A stretch of 64,000 nt of DNA from Cardinalis cardinalis (lineage: Eukaryota > Chordata > Aves > Passeriformes > Cardinalidae). The position numbers and the translations under genes are program-made. The stretch covers positions 693,289 through 757,288 of the forward strand of contig JACDOX010000068.1 of the NCBI GenBank assembly GCA_014549065.1. The letters run 5' to 3'. This document shows positions 62,501-64,000 of the stretch, piece after piece (position 1 is the first letter of the stretch; each line of letters begins with the position of its first letter). The notes beneath the pieces were generated by a model that was not told the DNA's origin, did no database searches, and saw nothing but the letters and a program-made list of their open reading frames with translations.

Positions 62501-63854
62501 ACTGCAAATGCTCTTTTATCTCAGCTGACTTCCAACAGCAGAAAACAAAGGTTTCTTCCACTCCTGTTGCTGTTAGGAACTCCAAGGTATAATCAATCAT
62601 GGCCACATTTGCCATAGGTAAAAGAGCCTGAAAAAAACCCCAAAACACCATAGAGATAGTTGAACAAACACTCAGTACCCCAACATCAGCAACAGCCCCT
62701 TCCAGCTTGGGGATATAATGTCGTCAATAGTACCAGAAACACNACACAAGTAACTGCCCTACCAGGTTTTACAAAAGTCTTTTAGAGCTGATGTGAACAG
62801 TAAGAGCTAATTTGTGATCTTCTAGGGGCAGATCCTCAGTTCAGAAAGGAAGGCATAAAAAAGTGAAGTTACCACTGAAAACTGTTCAAGAAGACTCAGA
62901 TAAATGACAGAGACTGCAAAAGTGCTGATTCCCTGACTTAGGCTTTAACTGCTTCAAGAAAAACCTGTCAGACATGAATGATGAAGCCACAGTAATATGA
63001 GTGTCCAGAATTAAACAAGAGGTATAAAACCCCAGCCTAAAGTGAAGTGAGTACTCTCTTGACTTGAGATTCAACTCACACTTATTAAACCGAGTTACTG
63101 AGTCACACCTGAGTGATGGCATACCATTCCTTAATTCATTTTTGCTGCTGTTTCANTTCAGGCCTGAGCTCGCGTGTATAATTACAAGCACCACCAATAC
63201 TTAATCAGCAAACGAGGTGAGATAATTATTTAGACCTAAAGTCTCCAGAAGCCTTTCATGTTCTTTTAACACACAGCCTTTTGAGATGGATAATTAAAGT
63301 ACTACCCCCATCCATTTTTCTGGTCATATTCTTTCACGCATTACAGCTGGCAAGGGCCAAGATTTCGTTTCTTTATCGGAAACAAGCCTGTCCAAACCCG
63401 CTGCCGGTCCTGCACCAGCCGCAGACGAGGAGCCGATAGCGCAGCTCCCACCCCACGCCATATGGAAAAGCGGAGCCCGACACAGCAGCGATCGATCCTC
63501 TCCAGCGGGGGACACGAACTCCTGCGGCCGAGAACGGCCGGAGCGCAGGAGGGCGGGAGAAGCCTCGCCCCGTCCCGACCCAGCCCAGCCTTCCGCCAGA
63601 CCCCTGNGCGCCCCGGCGTCCCGGGGACAGTGCACACCGGACAGGCGGCCCCGGAGGCACCGGCGCGGCGCAGGCAGCAGCACCCAGAGGGGATTTCTCA
63701 CCCGCGGCCGGTCCTTGGAGATCGGGAAAAAGCGGCGGTTGAAGCTGTCGGCGACCAGCACGCCCTGGAGCGGCGGCGGCGGCTCCTCCTGNGGGTCGGG
63801 GCCGCGGGCGGACCCCCCGCCCGCCCCGCGCCGCGCGGTACCGCGGGCCGCCAT
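47519..63854 (-). CDS. EIF2B5: eIF2B epsilon subunit, complete gene (16 coding exons, 707 aa)
   Basis: Catalytic subunit of eIF2B, the decameric cytosolic factor that exchanges GDP for GTP on eIF2 and so controls translation initiation and the integrated stress response. The 16 exons join in frame to 707 residues (human 721). Order: Gly/Ala-rich N-terminus; nucleotidyltransferase-like domain (about 30-270, VLVADSFNRRFFPISKDRPR then YRSLGDVLRDVDAKSLVRSD); left-handed beta-helix of hexapeptide repeats (about 320-430, VLIGQGTVIGSNCSITN); acidic linker (EEEEDDDQFSDDSG and later Glu/Asp/Ser-rich exons 10-11); C-terminal HEAT/W2 catalytic domain (about 535-705) ending with the acidic QWLEEAEEESSDGDQD. 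The start at 63854 gives MAARGTARR; the N-terminus is shorter than in human and not conserved. Two unresolved bases in exon 7 leave one His/Gln and one Ser/Arg codon open. Confidence 0.97.
48641..48751 (-). CDS. EIF2B5: EIF2B5 exon 15 (residues 650-686)
   Basis: Acceptor ATGCAG|GTGTTG, donor CAGCGG|GTGAGT. Encodes VLMTFYQLEILEEDVILNWF and SLRDTSDKGKQLRKNQR of the W2/HEAT domain. Confidence 0.97.
50240..50365 (-). CDS. EIF2B5: EIF2B5 exon 14 (residues 608-649)
   Basis: Acceptor CTGCAG|CTGTTG, donor GCTAAA|GTGAGT. Encodes LLKNWTPLFKNYIKRASDHL and NALCAIEEFFLEHDSLCTSI plus AK. Confidence 0.96.
50366..55029 (-). other. EIF2B5: EIF2B5 intron 13 (4.7 kb, the largest of this gene)
   Basis: I recognise no exon, repeat family or RNA gene here. 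Short A runs near 54.2 kb are the only low-complexity sequence. Confidence 0.8.
55030..55153 (-). CDS. EIF2B5: EIF2B5 exon 13 (residues 566-607)
   Basis: Acceptor TTTTAG|GTATGC, donor TTCCT|GTGAGT. Encodes YAYNISLKEMMQVLSKVILE and FPLQQLDANLDSQNYFSALL plus P. Confidence 0.96.
55925..56015 (-). CDS. EIF2B5: EIF2B5 exon 12 (residues 536-565)
   Basis: Acceptor CATTAG|TTTTCC, donor CTCAA|GTGAGT. Encodes VFQNEVLGTLQRGEEENISC and DNLVLEINSL, the start of the catalytic C-terminal domain. Confidence 0.96.
56925..57032 (-). CDS. EIF2B5: EIF2B5 exon 11 (acidic linker, residues 500-535)
   Basis: Acceptor CCTCAG|GCCCAG, donor AAAG|GTGAGA. Encodes GPAVHSEEESESDSDLSMGS, then EEPDSRAASPQLDDIK, an acidic Ser-rich linker with probable phosphosites. 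Confidence 0.93.
57669..57770 (-). CDS. EIF2B5: EIF2B5 exon 10 (linker, residues 466-499)
   Basis: Acceptor TTTCAG|GGTACA, donor TGGG|GTGAGA. Encodes GYNKKDVGSEGRGYLWKADD then KNEEDEEEQRQSLW; the GYLWKA motif is shared with mammalian proteins. Confidence 0.94.
58228..58363 (-). CDS. EIF2B5: EIF2B5 exon 9 (residues 421-465)
   Basis: Acceptor TTTCAG|GTAGTA, donor AAAG|GTATGA. Encodes VVVGPGITLSEGTVISLHPP and then the acidic DEEEEDDDQFSDDSGVNKES. Confidence 0.97.
58656..58801 (-). CDS. EIF2B5: EIF2B5 exon 8 (beta-helix, residues 372-420)
   Basis: Acceptor AACAG|GTGATA, donor TCTCAG|GTGAGC. Encodes GDKVTLDGAVLWDRVHIADN, VEIHHSVICDEAEVKEKVKL and KPHCVLSSQ, with hexapeptide-repeat periodicity. 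Confidence 0.95.
59268..59580 (-). CDS. EIF2B5: EIF2B5 exon 7 (residues 268-371)
   Basis: Acceptor TGCCAG|GTCCTG, donor ATAG|GTGAGT. Encodes VLGNQIHMHVTTEEYGAHIC, RRWVYPLTPEMNF, HSKHNIYRGVDVSLG and VLIGQGTVIGSNCSITN. Unresolved bases leave a CAN and an AGN codon. Confidence 0.97.
59661..59738 (-). CDS. EIF2B5: EIF2B5 exon 6 (residues 242-267)
   Basis: Acceptor TGGCAG|GTGGCT, donor GAGGAG|GTAAGG. Encodes VAELFTDNFDYQTRDDFVRG and LLVNEE, nearly identical to the mammalian protein. Confidence 0.97.
60423..60503 (-). CDS. EIF2B5: EIF2B5 exon 5 (residues 215-241)
   Basis: Acceptor TTTCAG|AGTCTG, donor CCACAG|GTGAGC. Encodes SLFQNSIENVEVRHDLLDCH and ISICSPQ. Confidence 0.97.
61160..61312 (+). mobile_element. 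CR1 LINE 3' fragment, antisense to EIF2B5
   Basis: Plus-strand GGACTGCCCAGGGAGGTGCT, CCTGGAGGTGTTCAAGAAA, CCATGGTCTAGTTGA and GGTTGGACTCTGATCTCAGA follow, in order, the conserved 3' end of a CR1 subfamily. It sits in EIF2B5 intron 4; the terminal repeat is degraded. Confidence 0.75.
61684..61861 (-). CDS. EIF2B5: EIF2B5 exon 4 (residues 155-214)
   Basis: Acceptor TTTCAG|GTTGCG, donor CCTATG|GTGCGT. Encodes KLRRKMEKNVSVMTMIFKES, SPGHHARCKEDDIVVAMDSA and TNRVLHYQRTQGLKRFRFPM of the nucleotidyltransferase-like domain. Confidence 0.97.
61951..62136 (-). CDS. EIF2B5: EIF2B5 exon 3 (residues 93-154)
   Basis: Acceptor TTCCAG|AAAATC, donor CACAA|GTAGGT. Encodes KSKWCRHTSPNKVRFVTSDL, YRSLGDVLRDVDAKSLVRSD and FILVTGDVVSNFNISKALEE, the nucleotide-fold core. 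Confidence 0.97.
62503..62627 (-). CDS. EIF2B5: EIF2B5 exon 2 (residues 52-92)
   Basis: Acceptor TTTCAG|GCTCTT, donor TTGCA|GTAAGA. Encodes ALLPMANVAMIDYTLEFLTA and TGVEETFVFCCWKSAEIKEHL. Confidence 0.97.
63702..63854 (-). CDS. EIF2B5: EIF2B5 exon 1 (start codon, residues 1-51)
   Basis: ATG at 63854 in context GGCGATGGCGG. Encodes MAARGTARRGAGGGSARGPD, then QEEPPPPLQGVLVADSFNRR and FFPISKDRPR; donor CCGCGG|GTGAGA. The upstream frame is open but has no ATG, only a GTG at 63926, so this start is preferred. The unresolved base at 63792 falls in residue 21. Confidence 0.94.
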
Positions 63855-63958
63855 CGCCGCACGCGGCCGCCGCCGCTTCCGCTTCCGCTCGCGACGGGAG
63901 CGGCAACGGGCGCCCGGCGGGGACACAACAGCGCGGGGCGGCGCGTCCCGGCGGGAGC

Positions 63959-63987
63959 GGGGCGGGAACGGGGCGGGAGCGGGGCGA
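63959..63987 (-). promoter_or_regulatory. EIF2B5: Three GC-box-like repeats spaced 11 bp
   Basis: GGGGCGGG at 63959, GGGGCGGG at 63970 and GGGGCGAG at 63981 on the plus strand, an SP1/KLF-type array just upstream of EIF2B5, with one helical turn between copies. Confidence 0.6.
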
Positions 63988-64000
63988 GAGCTGCTCGTTG

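Larger units (their letters stand above)
63400..64000. promoter_or_regulatory. EIF2B5: EIF2B5 CpG-island promoter
   Basis: CpG-dense, TATA-less sequence around exon 1, running off the right edge of the window. The transcription start is presumably between 63860 and 64000. Confidence 0.85.

Noticed and set aside
62970..63105. ATGATGA and downstream CTGA resembling box C/D snoRNA boxes on the plus strand
   Set aside because: The spacing of about 120 nt is long, no terminal stem or internal boxes are visible, and it lies antisense to the host intron.
63855..63926. N-terminal basic extension of EIF2B5 (RRERKRKRRRPR-like)
   Set aside because: The extended frame opens with GTG, not ATG, and the ATG at 63854 has a good context; there is no support for a non-ATG start.

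Overview
This is a stretch of vertebrate nuclear DNA, almost certainly from a bird. It carries long introns with consensus GT-AG splice sites, unmethylated-type CpG islands, no bacterial gene structure, and several CR1 LINE fragments, the dominant retrotransposon of birds and other sauropsids. I cannot name the species. About 150 isolated single 'n' bases are scattered through the assembly.

Two complete protein-coding genes were reconstructed exon by exon, both on the minus strand. EIF2B5 (16 coding exons, 63854 down to 47519, 707 aa) encodes the catalytic epsilon subunit of the eIF2B guanine-nucleotide exchange factor. DVL3 (15 constitutive coding exons, 42216 down to 10464, 712 aa) encodes the Wnt-pathway scaffold Dishevelled-3. 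All exon phases join without a frame break in both genes. A third minus-strand gene probably starts at a CpG island around 8 kb. From the known vertebrate order EIF2B5-DVL3-AP2M1 I infer that its non-coding first exon (donor after 7945) belongs to AP2M1. No AP2M1 coding exon lies in the remaining 7.9 kb, so this call rests on synteny and promoter structure only.

Layout from right to left, which is the direction of transcription: EIF2B5 CpG-island promoter (63.4-64.0 kb) and gene; a 5 kb intergenic region with an (ATCC)23 microsatellite; DVL3 CpG-island promoter (41.8-42.6 kb); a 21.3 kb DVL3 intron 1 holding a 2.4 kb same-strand CR1 LINE, a 42-bp x3 minisatellite, a GC-rich patch and an unusual pair of near-perfect hairpins; the compact DVL3 exon cluster (20.8-10.5 kb); a 3'UTR with a proximal canonical and a distal variant poly(A) signal; then, within about 500 bp, the next promoter with YY1, NRF1 and ZNF143-type sites.

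The three genes are separate housekeeping/developmental genes arranged head-to-tail; nothing suggests they act in one pathway. The most interesting observation is a 51-nt, in-frame, stop-free exon with strong splice signals between DVL3 exons 10 and 11. It would insert 17 residues in the PDZ-DEP linker. No new multi-gene system was found.
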